DNA of 64,000 nucleotides from G016756615 sp050958605 (GCF_050958605.1 NZ_JBJHDO010000001.1:372001-436000); one strand, 5' to 3'; numbered from the stretch's first letter, positions 49,799 to 59,440 are shown. Program-made: numbers and translations. Notes: generated by a model not told the origin, from the sequence alone.

Positions 49799-52066
49799 AT
49801 GTTCGACGCCGACAACCGTGAGCGAGGAAGGAGCGCGGGATCCCTGCTCTCGTTCGCTGCGTCCCCGGGCAGGGAAAGCACGCATGAAGGTACGCCCGTT
49901 CCGCAGGCGGACGCCGTGGCGCGCCACCGTGCCGCGCGGTCGGCGCGGGAGGCGGCGCAAAGCCCCTTGCTCGCAGCCTTGGCCGAGACCGGACCGCACG
50001 ACACCCTGCACAAGACCGCATCTGTGGAACCGGAGGTTGACAACCCACCGGCGGCCCCCCGCGGCGAGGGAGAGGCGCGCCGCTTCGGTGCACTGATTCG
50101 CGATCGCCTGGTTGGTCGCCGGGCGCAGGCCAATAAGCCAGAGCGCGGAGCGACCGGACCCAAGGCCGGCCCTGTCTCCGACGCGCCAGCCCCGGTCGCA
50201 GGCAGGGGCGACGACGAGATTTGGCGCCCCCTGATCGACCCCATGAAAGTGATCATGGGCGTCGTGGACGCCAAGGGGCTTATCGTCACCACGGCTGTGC
50301 TCGGCGCGTTGCTCGGTGTTGCGGTCGCGCTGTCGACCCCCAAGAAATACCAAGCGGCAGCCGAAATCCTCGTCGATCCCCGCGAACTCAAGCTGGTCGA
50401 ACGCGACCTGACGCCGGGCGGTCTGCCTTCGGACGCGACGCTGGCACTTGTGGAGAACCAGGCGCGCATTCTTACCTCCGGTACCGTGCTCAACAAGGTC
50501 GTGGACAAGCTGAACCTTGCGCAGGATCCGGAATTCAACGGCCAAAAAGGTGGCGGTCTCGGCGGCATAGTGTCGGATCTGCGCTCGCTTCTGTCCCGCA
50601 GGGATGCCGCCGCCGTCGGCGACCGCAAGCGTGCCCTTGCCGTCCAGCACCTGGCCGAAAGCCTGAACGTCGAACGTGGCGGTAAGACATTCGTGATCGT
50701 CGTCGCGGTGAAGACGGAAGAAGCGGAAAAATCGGCGCTGATCGCCAATACCATGACCGACGTGTTCCTGCAGACCTATGGCGAATTGCAGTCGGGCACG
50801 GCTGGCCGCGCTGCCGACGAGCTCAACGCCCGCCTCGACGAACTGCGCGAGGGAGTCGAGGCGGCGGAACGCAAGGTCGAGAGCTTCAAGGCTGAGAACG
50901 ACCTCATCGACGCGCAGGGGCGGCTGATCACAGATGACGAGATCGTCAGGCTGAACGACCAACTCACCACCGCTCGCGCGCGAACGCTGGAACTCAACGC
51001 CAAGGCTGCGTCAAGCAGGAATGTCGGTGTCGAGGATGCGATAGGCGGCGCCATGCCGGAAGAACTGACGTCGAACGTCATCACGGAGCTTCGCTCGCAA
51101 TACGCAGCGGCCAAGCAACAAGCCGACCGGCTGTCGGTCAGGCTCGGCCCGCGCCATCCGGAGCGGCTTGCGATCGAGGCACAATTGGCTGGAATACGCG
51201 AGCAGATTGCGGGCGAGATGAGGCGCGTCGTCGCCTCGATCCAGACCGAGCTCAAACGGGCCGTTCAACTCGAGCAGCAGCTTTCGTCGCGATTGGCTCA
51301 GTTGAAGGTACGACAGGGCAGCGTCAGCGAAGACCTCGTCAGCCTGCGTGAACTCGAACGCGAGGCCGCCGCCAAGCGCGCCGTCTACGAAGGTTTCCTG
51401 CTGCGCGCCAAGGAAACGGGCGAGCAGAGGGATATCAACACAGCCAATATGAGCGTGATCTCGCGCGCTTTCGCGCCACTCAATCCGCTCGGGCCGTCGC
51501 GGTCCATGATCGCCCTTACCGGTGCCTTGCTAGGTTTCTTTGCTGGCGTGGGCCTGGGCGCGGCGCGGGGCGCCTGGCAGAGCCTGCGGGAGAACACAGC
51601 CGCGCGACCACGCGGAGCCGGCGGCTCGTCGTCTCCGTCCGACACGCCTCCTCCATCGCCCCTCGATCCCAGGGACCCTTCTCGCCGGCCGGTAGCGACA
51701 TCGCCTGCTGCAGATGATCATCCAGCACGCGAGCATTCCGGTGTCCCTGGCCACTCGCCCTTGCCGGCATCCGCCATGCCACAGGGCTGGATGCCTGAAC
51801 CACCCGGTTCCCGGCAGCCCTTGTCCCATGTTCATGCCCAGCCTGCGGCCCATTCTTATGGCGTCCACCAGTCCTCGTTGCCGGCCTATCCGTTATGGTC
51901 GGCTGGAGGCGTTCCGCCTTCAGATACGCAGGCTCCATTGCGGCACAACGCCGCCAACGACACCCCGCCTATGGCCTCCATCGACGAGATCCGGCACAGC
52001 CTGCGCGACTTCCATGAGGCGGTCCGGGAGTTCGCCGACAGGCGGGCACGCCGACGCTCGATCTGA
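49799..52066 (+). CDS. Polysaccharide chain-length/export regulator (Wzz/GumC-like)
   Basis: A 755-residue PCP-type protein without a kinase domain. The first 145 residues are polar and disordered. A membrane helix follows (about residues 163-183, VTTAVLGALLGVAVAL), then the Wzz domain with LSTPKKYQAAAEILVDPRELKLV, ALVENQARILTSGTVLNKVVDKL and a long coiled coil (residues 340-545), including AAKRAVYEGFLLRAKETGEQ, a second membrane helix (SMIALTGALLGFFAGVGLGAA), and a 160-residue proline/histidine-rich cytoplasmic tail that ends in a conserved-looking helix (SIDEIRHSLRDFHEAVREFA). The start is uncertain: ATG at 49799 with GGAAAC upstream, or 49754. Confidence 0.85.
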   Translation: MFDADNRERGRSAGSLLSFAASPGRESTHEGTPVPQADAVARHRAARSAREAAQSPLLAALAETGPHDTLHKTASVEPEVDNPPAAPRGEGEARRFGALIRDRLVGRRAQANKPERGATGPKAGPVSDAPAPVAGRGDDEIWRPLIDPMKVIMGVVDAKGLIVTTAVLGALLGVAVALSTPKKYQAAAEILVDPRELKLVERDLTPGGLPSDATLALVENQARILTSGTVLNKVVDKLNLAQDPEFNGQKGGGLGGIVSDLRSLLSRRDAAAVGDRKRALAVQHLAESLNVERGGKTFVIVVAVKTEEAEKSALIANTMTDVFLQTYGELQSGTAGRAADELNARLDELREGVEAAERKVESFKAENDLIDAQGRLITDDEIVRLNDQLTTARARTLELNAKAASSRNVGVEDAIGGAMPEELTSNVITELRSQYAAAKQQADRLSVRLGPRHPERLAIEAQLAGIREQIAGEMRRVVASIQTELKRAVQLEQQLSSRLAQLKVRQGSVSEDLVSLRELEREAAAKRAVYEGFLLRAKETGEQRDINTANMSVISRAFAPLNPLGPSRSMIALTGALLGFFAGVGLGAARGAWQSLRENTAARPRGAGGSSSPSDTPPPSPLDPRDPSRRPVATSPAADDHPAREHSGVPGHSPLPASAMPQGWMPEPPGSRQPLSHVHAQPAAHSYGVHQSSLPAYPLWSAGGVPPSDTQAPLRHNAANDTPPMASIDEIRHSLRDFHEAVREFADRRARRRSI

Positions 52067-52168
52067 TCCGCTTGCGAGTTTACGGCACGGGACGGCGCTT
52101 CGGCGGGATTGCATCGGCGTTTTTTCGTCATTATGCGGCTCGGATCGGACGGAACAAGGCTGAGGCAC

Positions 52169-53068
52169 ATGGCTGACATCATCGACGGCAGGGCGGTTGG
52201 CGAAGAGGTAATTGAAAAGGTAAAGCGGCTCACCGCCGAATTGACGGCGGCCGGCGGAACCAACCCGGGGCTTGCCACCGTGCTCGTCGGCGAGGACCCG
52301 GCGAGCCAGGTCTATGTCGCGTCCAAATCGCGCAAAGCCAAGGAATGCGGCTTTCACTCCGTCCAGCACACGCTGCCGGCGGATACGTCAGAAGCGGCCC
52401 TGCTGGAGCTTGTGGAAAGGCTCAATGCCGATCGAAGCATCAACGGCATCCTCGTCCAGCTTCCCCTTCCCGCGCATGTCGACGCCACCAAGGTGATCCA
52501 GGCCATCTCGCCGGAGAAGGATGTCGACGGCTTCCACTTCATCAATGTCGGAAAGCTCGGGACAGGCGCCCTCGACACTGCTTTCGTGCCCTGCACTCCG
52601 GCCGGCTGCATGCTCCTGATCGAGCGCGTGCGGGGCAAGGATCTTTCCGGGCTGAACGCGGTGGTGATCGGTCGCTCCAACATCGTGGGCAAGCCGATCG
52701 CCAATCTGCTGCTTGCGGCCAATTGCACCGTCACGGTCGCGCACAGCCGGACCAAGGATTTGCCGGCATTGGCGCGGAGCGCCGATATACTGGTCGCGGC
52801 CGTGGGGCGACCCGAAATGGTGCGTGGCGATTGGGTGAAGCCCGGCGCAACTGTCATCGATGTCGGCATCAACCGTATTCCGGCGCCCGACAAGGGGGAG
52901 GGCAAGACGAGGTTGGTCGGCGATGTCGCCTTCGCGGAAGCGGAGAAGGTCGCGGGCGCGATCACGCCGGTGCCGGGTGGTGTCGGACCGATGACCATCG
53001 CCTTGCTGATGGCCAATACGCTGACTGCGGCCTGTTTCGCCGCCGGACGAAAGCGGCCGGCGTTCTAG
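52169..53068 (+). CDS. folD: Methylenetetrahydrofolate dehydrogenase/cyclohydrolase
   Basis: A 299-residue bifunctional enzyme interconverting methylene-, methenyl- and formyl-tetrahydrofolate with NADP. Landmarks: ATVLVGEDPASQVYVASKSRKAKECG (substrate site with the YxxxK pair), ILVQLPLPAHVD, SPEKDVDGFHFINVGKL, and the NADP loop GLNAVVIGRSNIVGKPIANLLL, then PVPGGVGPMTIALLMANTL. Full length. It follows the polysaccharide gene by 102 bp on the same strand but is probably separate. The ATG at 52169 begins the conserved MADIIDGRAVG. Confidence 0.97.
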   Translation: MADIIDGRAVGEEVIEKVKRLTAELTAAGGTNPGLATVLVGEDPASQVYVASKSRKAKECGFHSVQHTLPADTSEAALLELVERLNADRSINGILVQLPLPAHVDATKVIQAISPEKDVDGFHFINVGKLGTGALDTAFVPCTPAGCMLLIERVRGKDLSGLNAVVIGRSNIVGKPIANLLLAANCTVTVAHSRTKDLPALARSADILVAAVGRPEMVRGDWVKPGATVIDVGINRIPAPDKGEGKTRLVGDVAFAEAEKVAGAITPVPGGVGPMTIALLMANTLTAACFAAGRKRPAF

Positions 53069-53149
53069 AATCTTGGCAGCTTGCGCGAGGAGCGGCTTTC
53101 TGATGATTTTCTACCCGGCGTTGCGCCTTTGACAGCATCGGAACGATAA

Positions 53150-54133
53150 ATGCGGGAGAAGCTGCCGGCCATGACTGATCCCGCTTGCGGCAGCCGGCAT
53201 TTCGCCTTCCTGCTGGTCGACAAGTTTCCGATGTTTTCGCTCGCGGCCGCGATCGACACGGTACGTTCGGCCAATCGCCTGCTCGGTCGGGACTTCTATT
53301 CCTGGACGACGGTCTCGCCGGACGGCGAGGCTGTCATGGCGTCGAACGGCCTGCCGCTCAAGGTAGGCTACGGCGTCACCGACATCCCGGTCGCGGACAT
53401 CCTTTTCGTTGCAGTCGGGCTCAGCATGGAGTTCCCCGGCAAGAGCAAGGTGCTGGCCGCGTTGCGCGGCTGGGGCCGTCGTGGCGGCGCCCTCGGGGCG
53501 TTGTCGGCTGGTTCCCACCTGCTGGCGGAAGCCGGTCAGCTCGAAGGCCATCGCTGCACGATCCATTGGGAGAACCGTGCCGGCTTCATGGAGAAGTTCC
53601 CGGGCATCGAATGTACCGGCAACGTCTTCGAAATCGACCGCAAGCGTTATACCTGCGCCGGCGGCACGACGTCGATCGATCTGATGCTGGAGATCGTCAG
53701 GGGAGATTTCGGGGTCAATCTCGCCAATTCGGTCGCCAACCAGTTCCAGCACGAAAGGATCCGCTCCGCGCAGGATCGCCAGCGCGTCGGGCCCGAACGG
53801 GACCTGTCAGGCAAGTCGGAAAAGCTGAAGAAGATTGTCCAGCTCATGGCCGATAATCTCGATGAACCATTTTCGGCCGTGCAGCTTGCCAAGTCCGCAG
53901 GGCTCTCGGTGCGTCAGGTGGAGCGGCTTTTCCTGCGCCACCTCAACGTGACGCCGGGTAGGTACTATATGCGGCTGAGACTCGAGCGGGCGCGCGAACT
54001 GCTGCGCCAGACCAACATGCCGATCCTCGACGTGGCGATCGCGACCGGCTTCACCTCTCACTCCTACTTCGCGCAGAGCTATCGCCTGCAGTTCGGTCGT
54101 CCGCCCTCCGAGGAGCGGCGGACGACGTATTGA
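53150..54133 (+). CDS. GlxA-family AraC-type transcriptional regulator
   Basis: A 327-residue regulator with an N-terminal DJ-1/PfpI-like domain (residues about 17-190; FAFLLVDKFPMFSLAAAIDTVR, GALSAGSHLLAEAGQLEGHRCTIHWEN) and a C-terminal AraC domain (residues 225-320; AVQLAKSAGLSVRQVERLFLRHLNVTPGRYY and LDVAIATGFTSHSYFAQSYRLQFG). The nucleophilic cysteine of active PfpI enzymes is replaced in the GALSAGSHLL segment, so the first domain probably only senses a ligand. Members regulate amino-acid or betaine catabolism. Start: ATG 53150 (GGAAC seven bases ahead) or ATG 53171. Confidence 0.85.
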   Translation: MREKLPAMTDPACGSRHFAFLLVDKFPMFSLAAAIDTVRSANRLLGRDFYSWTTVSPDGEAVMASNGLPLKVGYGVTDIPVADILFVAVGLSMEFPGKSKVLAALRGWGRRGGALGALSAGSHLLAEAGQLEGHRCTIHWENRAGFMEKFPGIECTGNVFEIDRKRYTCAGGTTSIDLMLEIVRGDFGVNLANSVANQFQHERIRSAQDRQRVGPERDLSGKSEKLKKIVQLMADNLDEPFSAVQLAKSAGLSVRQVERLFLRHLNVTPGRYYMRLRLERARELLRQTNMPILDVAIATGFTSHSYFAQSYRLQFGRPPSEERRTTY

Positions 54134-54152
54134 GGGTTCGAAACTGGTCAAC

Positions 54153-55148
54153 TCACCTGTTGGTCAGCGACATGGCCGCATCGCCATACCGCTTGCCGGC
54201 GAATTTTTCCTGCGCCAGCAATTCGCCTAGCGTCTCGAGCTCCGCCGCTGAAAGAGCAATGTCGGCAGCGGCGACGTTCTGCTCGAGATGCTCGATCTTC
54301 CTCGCACCCGGTATGGGCACGATGAAATCTGCCTGGTTGATGACCCAGGCAAGCGCCAGCTGTGCGGCCGTAACGCCCTTCTTCGTGGCCATCTCCTCCA
54401 GTAACTTCACGAGCGACGCGTTGGCCGCCATGTTCTCGGAACTGAAACGGGGAAGCGTCCGCCGGAAATCCTCGGCGCCGAAATCCTCCGGCTTCTGGAT
54501 CTTGCCCGTCAGGAAGCCGCGGCCGAGCGGGCTGAACGGGACGAAGCCGATGCCGAGTTCACGACAGGTGTCGAGGACTTCGCCTTCCGGGTCGCGGGTC
54601 CAGAGCGAATATTCACTCTGAAGAGCGGAAATCGGATGAACGGCATGGGCCCGACGGATGATGGCGGCTCCAGCTTCGGAAAGGCCGAGCGCGCGCACCT
54701 TGCCTTCCCTTACAAGGTCCGCCATGGCGCCGATCGTGTCCTCGATCGGTACCTGGGGGTCGACGCGGTGCTGGTAGAAAAGATCGATCACCTCGACCCC
54801 CAGCCGCTTCAACGATGCCTCGGCCACCTCGCGGACATGTTCCGGCCGGCTGTCCACGCCGGACATGGCCTGCGCGCCGGACTTGGTCGTGTCGATCCGG
54901 AAGCCGAATTTGGTGGCGATCGCCACCTTGTCCCGATAGGGCTTCAACGCCTTGCCGACCAGGATTTCATTTTCGAACGGGCCATAGACTTCCGCCGTGT
55001 CGAAGAAGGTGACGCCGAGCTCGACGGCCCGATGGAGCGTGCGGATGGACTCCCGCTCGTCCTGACCGCCATATGCGTGGCTCATGCCCATGCAGCCGAG
55101 CCCGATGGCTGAAACGGTGAGTTGAGGACCGAGTTTGCGTGTCTTCAT
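54153..55148 (-). CDS. Aldo/keto reductase
   Basis: A 331-residue (beta/alpha)8 NADPH-dependent reductase. The catalytic tetrad is present: Asp and Tyr in FFDTAEVYGPFENEILVG, Lys in KVAIATKFGF, His in DLFYQHRVDPQVPIEDTIGAM. The C-terminal cofactor motif is QADFIVPIPGARKIEHLEQN. It resembles the AKR13/YakC group acting on small aldehydes such as methylglyoxal. Its stop is 19 bp from the convergent GlxA-like gene; it stands alone. Confidence 0.9.
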   Translation of the reverse strand: MKTRKLGPQLTVSAIGLGCMGMSHAYGGQDERESIRTLHRAVELGVTFFDTAEVYGPFENEILVGKALKPYRDKVAIATKFGFRIDTTKSGAQAMSGVDSRPEHVREVAEASLKRLGVEVIDLFYQHRVDPQVPIEDTIGAMADLVREGKVRALGLSEAGAAIIRRAHAVHPISALQSEYSLWTRDPEGEVLDTCRELGIGFVPFSPLGRGFLTGKIQKPEDFGAEDFRRTLPRFSSENMAANASLVKLLEEMATKKGVTAAQLALAWVINQADFIVPIPGARKIEHLEQNVAAADIALSAAELETLGELLAQEKFAGKRYGDAAMSLTNR

Positions 55149-55327
55149 CTGTTCGTTCCTTCTGTTCGACGTTTAGATCCCCCGCAGACGGGCAGATCGT
55201 GCCCTTGCCTGGCCGAGAGGCCAGGCGCTTCGGTGCTGCGGCGTTAGCTCGTGTGGTGTCGATAGAGGTCGCTTCGACGGCGACGCATTTGCGCCAGTCT
55301 ATCCGATGTTCCAACAAAGTTTGATCG

Positions 55328-57151
55328 TTAGGCCGTTCCGAAAGCGCTGGCCCCATGCTCGGCGCGCGTTGCCAACTGGCGAAAGCCTTCGAACAGCTCA
55401 CGCCCGAAGCCATGGCCGTTCTCCGACAGGTCGACTGCCGGCACCTTCCGTTTCGCAAACTCCTCAGGGGGCACGAGCGCTTCGAGCAGCCCGGTTTCCC
55501 CATCGAGGCGGATCATGTCGCCGTCGCGTATCTTGCCTATGGCGCCGCCATCCAGGGCCTCCGGCGTGACGTGGATCGCCGCGGGGACCTTGCCCGATGC
55601 GCCCGACATCCGGCCATCGGTGACGAGAGCGACCTGATGGCCGCGATCCTGCAGCACGCCGAGCACGGTGGTGAGCTTGTGCAGTTCGGGCATGCCGTTC
55701 GCCTTGGGCCCCTGAAAACGGACGACGGCGATGAAGTCGCGGTCGAGCTGCCCGGCCTTGAAGGCGTCGTTGAGCGCCTGCTGGCTGTCGAAGACGCGTG
55801 CCGGCGCTTCGACGACCCGGCGCTCCGGCTTGACGGCCGAGGTCTTGATAATGGCCTTCCCGAGATTGCCGGACAACACCTTCAGCCCGCCTGTCGGCTG
55901 GAACGCCTTCGCCACCGTCGTCAGCACTTTCTCGTCGCCGCTTTTCTCCGGCGCTGCCTCACGCAGGACGCCGCCATCGGCACCGAGCCTGGCCTCGATC
56001 ATGTAGGGACGCAGTCCCTCTCCCCAGACGGTCTGCACATCGTCGTGCAGCAGTCCGGCGTCGAGCAGTTCCCGGATCAGGAAGCCGAGACCGCCGGCCG
56101 CGTGGAAATGGTTCACGTCGGCAAGCCCGTTCGGATAGACCCTGGCAAGCAGCGGCACGGCCTCGGAGAGATCGGAAATATCCTGCCAGGTGAGCGCTAT
56201 GCCGGCCGCGGCCGCCATGGCGATCAGGTGGATGGTGTGGTTCGTGGAGCCGCCGGTGGCATGAAGGCCGACGACCCCGTTGACCACCGAGCGCTCGTCG
56301 ATCATGCGCCCGACCGGCGTGTAGGCGTTGCCGAGCGCGGTGATGGCGAGTGCCCTTTTGGTGGCTTCCCTGGTCAAGGCGTCGCGCAGCGGTGTGCCGG
56401 GGTTGACGAAGGAGGCGCCTGGAATATGCAGCCCCATGATCTCCATCAGCATCTGATTGGAGTTGGCCGTGCCATAGAAAGTGCAGGTGCCGGGGCCGTG
56501 ATAGGATCTCGATTCAGCATCCAGCAGTTCGGCCCGGCCGACCTTGCCTTCCGCATAGAGTTGGCGGACCTTGGCCTTCTCGTCATTCGGCAGCCCGGAG
56601 GTCATCGGGCCGGCGGGAATGAACACGGCCGGCAGGTGGCCGAACGTCAGCGCGGCGATCACCAGGCCGGGCACGATCTTGTCGCAGACGCCCAGATAGA
56701 CGGCGGCGTCGAACATGTTGTGCGACAGGCCAACCGCCGCAGCCATGGCGATGACGTCGCGCGAGAAGAGCGACAGCTCCATTCCGGGCTGGCCCTGGGT
56801 GACCCCGTCGCACATGGCCGGCACGCCGCCCGCAACCTGCGCCACGCCGCCGGCCTCCCGCGCCGCTTCCTTGATCAACTGTGGGAAGGTCTCGAAAGGT
56901 TGATGTGCCGACAGCATGTCGTTGTAGGAGGTGACGATGCCGACATTCGGCACACGATCCCCCGACAACGCTGCCTTTTCCGAGGGAGCGCAGGCGGCGA
57001 AGCCGTGAGCGAGGTTGCCGCAGGAAAGCACGGCGCGGTTGGCGCCCTGCGATGCCGCCCTGCCGATCCTGTCGAGATAGATCTCGCGACGCGGCTTCGA
57101 GCGTTCCCGAATTCTTTGGGTAATGGCTTCGATATCTTTCCTGGCGGTCAT
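55328..57151 (-). CDS. edd: Phosphogluconate dehydratase
   Basis: Dehydrates 6-phosphogluconate to KDPG in the Entner-Doudoroff pathway. The 607-residue length is typical of Edd in the IlvD/Edd family. Landmarks: GIVTSYNDMLSAHQPFETFP, GVAQVAGGVPAMCDGVTQGQPG and ICD-type cluster cysteines in VYLGVCDKIVPGLVIAAL, GTCTFYGTANSNQMLMEIMGLHIPG, and LVTDGRMSGASGKVPAAIHVTPEA near the end. It is the third gene of zwf-pgl-edd, 63 bp after pgl. KDPG aldolase (eda) is not in the window. Confidence 0.96.
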   Translation of the reverse strand: MTARKDIEAITQRIRERSKPRREIYLDRIGRAASQGANRAVLSCGNLAHGFAACAPSEKAALSGDRVPNVGIVTSYNDMLSAHQPFETFPQLIKEAAREAGGVAQVAGGVPAMCDGVTQGQPGMELSLFSRDVIAMAAAVGLSHNMFDAAVYLGVCDKIVPGLVIAALTFGHLPAVFIPAGPMTSGLPNDEKAKVRQLYAEGKVGRAELLDAESRSYHGPGTCTFYGTANSNQMLMEIMGLHIPGASFVNPGTPLRDALTREATKRALAITALGNAYTPVGRMIDERSVVNGVVGLHATGGSTNHTIHLIAMAAAAGIALTWQDISDLSEAVPLLARVYPNGLADVNHFHAAGGLGFLIRELLDAGLLHDDVQTVWGEGLRPYMIEARLGADGGVLREAAPEKSGDEKVLTTVAKAFQPTGGLKVLSGNLGKAIIKTSAVKPERRVVEAPARVFDSQQALNDAFKAGQLDRDFIAVVRFQGPKANGMPELHKLTTVLGVLQDRGHQVALVTDGRMSGASGKVPAAIHVTPEALDGGAIGKIRDGDMIRLDGETGLLEALVPPEEFAKRKVPAVDLSENGHGFGRELFEGFRQLATRAEHGASAFGTA

Positions 57152-57214
57152 GATCGTCCCTTCGAAGGGCATTGCCGGGCTCGGGCGGGGAGGGCGCCGG
57201 GCCTCGCCTGCGGT

Positions 57215-57928
57215 TCAGGGCGCCCAGAAAACCTGAACCTGTATCCTTGACTTCTCGAGCATCCTGCACACCGGCAGGTCGCGCCCCTTGGCCAGCGCTT
57301 CCTCCAGCACCTTCCGCTTTTCGCCGCCTTCGATATGCAGGACCGGAAGGCCTGCATCCGCAAGCCGGGCGAGCGGCAGCGTCAATCGCGGTTCGCCCGC
57401 CCCCGCCGCATGGACGGACAGCACCATTTCCGTCGATGCCGGGTCGAGCAGCGCATCCAGGTTGGATGCATCGGGAAAAAACGACGCCGTATGCCCATCC
57501 GTTCCCATTCCCAGTACGGCGACATCCAGCGGCCATGGAAGCTCGCGAAGCACCTCGGCGGAGGCGGTTGCGGCGTCCTCGACAGTTCGGGCAGGCTGGT
57601 AAAGGTCGACGAAACGGGCTGCGCTTGCCCTGTTCTGCAGCAGGTTTGTCTTTACCAGCCCCGCATTCGCACGCGGTGAACTGCGCTCGACGAAACGCTC
57701 GTCCACCAGCACCACCACCACATTCTCCCAGTCGAGATCCTCGTCTGAGAGGCTGCGGAAGAATAGGCCGGGTGTCGTGCCGCCGGAAACCGCGATGAAG
57801 GCCTTGCCACGCTGTTCGATCGCTCCTTGGAGCGCACGCGCGACGGTCTGCGACAGCGCGTTGGCCAGCTCCGCCGGCGAGCCGAAAAGGTTCCAGGCGG
57901 GCCCCGCGCTCGGCTCCGTCAGGGCCAT
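57215..57928 (-). CDS. pgl: 6-phosphogluconolactonase
   Basis: A 237-residue NagB-fold enzyme hydrolysing 6-phosphogluconolactone. Landmarks: AFIAVSGGTTPGLFFRSLSDED, VVVLVDERFVERSSPRANAGLVKTNLL, and LDVAVLGMGTDGHTASFFPDA with the active-site His and Asp. The ATG shares a base with the zwf stop codon (TGATG), indicating coupled translation. The open frame that reaches 58063 is rejected since it would run deep into zwf. Confidence 0.95.
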   Translation of the reverse strand: MALTEPSAGPAWNLFGSPAELANALSQTVARALQGAIEQRGKAFIAVSGGTTPGLFFRSLSDEDLDWENVVVVLVDERFVERSSPRANAGLVKTNLLQNRASAARFVDLYQPARTVEDAATASAEVLRELPWPLDVAVLGMGTDGHTASFFPDASNLDALLDPASTEMVLSVHAAGAGEPRLTLPLARLADAGLPVLHIEGGEKRKVLEEALAKGRDLPVCRMLEKSRIQVQVFWAP

Positions 57929-59400
57929 CAGTTGCTCTCGTGCCAAGTGCGGCCGTCGCGTTCGATGAGCGCGATCGACGCCGAAGGACCCCAGGTTCCG
58001 GCGGTATAGCCCTGCGCCTCCTGCGGGCCGTCTTCCCAGGCGGCGAGGATCGGATCGATCCACCGCCAGGCGGCTTCCACTTCGTCCCGCCGCATGAACA
58101 GCGTCTGGTTCCCGCGCACCACATCCATGATCAGCCGTTCATAGGCATCCGGGTTGCGAACCTCGAATGCCTGGGCAAAGCTCATGTCGAGCGGGACGTG
58201 GCGCAGGCGCATCCCGCCGGGGCCGGGATCCTTGATCATCAGCCATTGCTTGACGCCTTCACCCGGCTGCAGCCGGATGACGAGTTGGTTGGCCTCGATC
58301 CGCCCCGCGCTGTCACCGAAGATAGAATGCGGGATCTGCTTGAATTCGATCACGATCTCGGAGACGCGCTGGGCGAGCCGCTTGCCCGTACGCAGATAGA
58401 AAGGCACGCCGGCCCAGCGCCAGTTGGCAATCTCGGCCTTGATCGCGACGAAGGTCTCGGTTTGGCTGTCGCCATTGGCCAGCTCTTCGGCATAACCCTT
58501 CACCGGGCCATTCGCCGATGCACCGGCCCGATATTGGCCGCGCACCGTCACTCTTGGCGCCTCATTGCCGTTGATGCGTTTCAGCGCCCGCAGCACCTTC
58601 AATTTCTCGTCGCGTACCGCGTCGGCGTCCATCGACGCGGGCGGCTCCATGGCCATGAGGCACAACAACTGCAGCATATGGTTCTGAACCATATCGCGCA
58701 AAGCGCCGGCCTTGTCGTAATAGCCGGCCCGACCCTCGAGCCCGACCGTTTCCGCGACCGTGATCTGGACGTGGTCGATATGCGCCGAATTCCACAGCGG
58801 TTCGTAAAGGGCGTTTGCGAAGCGAAGAGCCATCAGGTTCTGCACCGTCTCCTTGCCGAGATAGTGATCGATCCGGAAAATCTGCTGTTCCCGGAAGTCG
58901 GCGCCGATACGATCGTTGAGGGATTTCGCCGAGGCGAGATCCCGGCCGATCGGCTTCTCCACCACGATACGTGCATTGGCGGAGATGAGACCCTGTGCCT
59001 TGAGATGGTCGGCGAAGGAGCCGAAGAGCTCGGGGGCCACCGCCAGATAGAAGACCCGGATGCGATCGCTGTCGCCGATCGCCTTCTTCAGTTCTGCGAA
59101 GCCGTCGCCGGATTTTGCATCGACAGGGAGGTAGGACAGCCGCTCGATGAACCTTCCAAGCTCGGCAGCATCGATCTCCTCGCCCTTGACGTGCTCCGAA
59201 ATCGCGTTGCGGGCAAAGGCACGATATTCCTCGTCCGTCATCTTCGAGCGCGAGGCGCCGATGATCTTGGTCGGTTCGGAGAACTGGCCTGCCGCCTGAC
59301 GGCGATAAAGGGCCGGCAAGAGCTTGCGCTCGGCGAGGTCGCCCGTCGCGCCGAACATGACGAAATCGAAGGGTTCGACGGGGATGATCTGACTGGTCAT
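57928..59400 (-). CDS. zwf: Glucose-6-phosphate 1-dehydrogenase
   Basis: A 490-residue NADP(NAD)-dependent enzyme that oxidises glucose 6-phosphate, feeding the Entner-Doudoroff route. Landmarks: DFVMFGATGDLAERKLLPALYRRQ (coenzyme motif GxxGDLA), IVVEKPIGRDLASAKSLN, the active-site peptide RIDHYLGKETVQN, and MQNHMLQLLCLMAMEPP-like AVQNHMLQL, then YLRTGKRLAQRVSEIVIEFK. It is the first gene of the zwf-pgl-edd operon. The 251-bp spacer to the divergent aldehyde dehydrogenase gene carries an AT-rich imperfect dyad. Confidence 0.97.
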   Translation of the reverse strand: MTSQIIPVEPFDFVMFGATGDLAERKLLPALYRRQAAGQFSEPTKIIGASRSKMTDEEYRAFARNAISEHVKGEEIDAAELGRFIERLSYLPVDAKSGDGFAELKKAIGDSDRIRVFYLAVAPELFGSFADHLKAQGLISANARIVVEKPIGRDLASAKSLNDRIGADFREQQIFRIDHYLGKETVQNLMALRFANALYEPLWNSAHIDHVQITVAETVGLEGRAGYYDKAGALRDMVQNHMLQLLCLMAMEPPASMDADAVRDEKLKVLRALKRINGNEAPRVTVRGQYRAGASANGPVKGYAEELANGDSQTETFVAIKAEIANWRWAGVPFYLRTGKRLAQRVSEIVIEFKQIPHSIFGDSAGRIEANQLVIRLQPGEGVKQWLMIKDPGPGGMRLRHVPLDMSFAQAFEVRNPDAYERLIMDVVRGNQTLFMRRDEVEAAWRWIDPILAAWEDGPQEAQGYTAGTWGPSASIALIERDGRTWHESN

Positions 59401-59440
59401 TGCCTATCCGTGTCTGTCGGCCGATCCGGGGCCTGCGTAT

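Noticed and set aside
55355..57250. Plus-strand frame of 631 codons
   Set aside because: Antisense to edd, with a shadow-type composition.
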